Origin: Wenzhouxiangella sp. XN79A
GTDB lineage: Bacteria > Pseudomonadota > Gammaproteobacteria > Xanthomonadales > Wenzhouxiangellaceae
DNA: 37,931 nt
Direction: 5' to 3'
NCBI RefSeq assembly: GCF_012272825.1
Contig: NZ_JAAWWS010000163.1
Coordinates: forward strand, 1-37,931
The translations under genes were made by a program, and so were the position numbers. How positions within the stretch are numbered: the stretch's first letter is position 1; each line of letters opens with the position of its first letter. Shown here piece after piece: positions 37,930 through 37,931 of this stretch. The notes beneath the pieces were generated by a model. The model saw only the letters and a program-made list of their open reading frames with translations, was not told the origin of the DNA and did not search any database.

Positions 37930-37931
37930 TT

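Overview
The window is high-GC DNA (about two thirds G+C by eye) carrying housekeeping genes of a gammaproteobacterium. Supporting features are smc-zipA-ligA, a truncated rluD-pgeF-bamD neighbourhood, yciI-bolA, unimodular queF, kefB/C, pyrG-kdsA-eno and scpA-scpB-rluB. Together with the C-terminal IFFDGFE tag on a secreted protein and the repeat content, this suggests a Xanthomonadales-like lineage such as Wenzhouxiangellaceae. That assignment is an inference; no rRNA or tRNA gene is present to test it.

Layout. 1-1385 is an IS256-family insertion sequence. 1386-3484 is an AT-richer island of three minus-strand genes separated by homologous attC-like sites: integron gene cassettes with no integrase in view. 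3749-6785 holds yaiI and clpB, the latter with a good sigma-32-type promoter. 6971-10751 holds a tagged secreted protein and a Kef-type K+/H+ antiporter. 10840-14796 is eno, kdsA and pyrG, all on the minus strand. 14939-17176 (plus) is a membrane-anchored FHA protein followed 9 bp later by a membrane Ser/Thr kinase with an extracytoplasmic sensor and a HAMP-like segment. 17180-21785 (minus) is an overlapping set: an FMN/Fe-S GltB-like protein, an octahaem cytochrome c and a LysM/TPR lipoprotein. 21927-25250 holds pgeF and rluD (minus), divergent from bamD and queC (plus). 25231-25634 is a nested stack of palindromic repeats. 25773-32739 (minus) is a UspA-type protein, ligA, zipA and smc. 32888-34820 is queF, then a PpiC-type lipoprotein, bolA and yciI. 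34918-37808 (plus) is scpA, scpB and rluB. The window ends in another palindromic repeat.

Most unusual features. (1) scpB and rluB overlap out of frame by 371 nt. One frame encodes a strongly acidic ScpB tail (67 of 123 residues D/E); the +1 frame encodes a strongly basic, histone-H1-like RluB N-terminus (38 K/R in 124 residues). (2) The repeat stack behind queC has an outer 18-bp perfect inverted repeat that supplies the last codons and stop of queC. Inside it lie CTAG-bounded palindromes, which reads as insertions into an older element. (3) The FHA/kinase pair resembles a GarA-like switch, but both proteins are in the membrane and the kinase has a receptor-like sensor. (4) The integrase-less cassettes encode a GNAT acetyltransferase, a lipoprotein and an exported protein of unknown function.

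How the genes work together. SMC, ScpA and ScpB form the chromosome condensin, with smc and scpAB about 2 kb apart. QueC and QueF both act in queuosine synthesis. PyrG, KdsA and Eno supply CTP, KDO8P and phosphoenolpyruvate (the KdsA substrate), a plausible functional cluster for lipopolysaccharide precursors. BamD and the PpiC-type lipoprotein act in envelope assembly. All database-level statements here are family recognition from sequence; no search was run.
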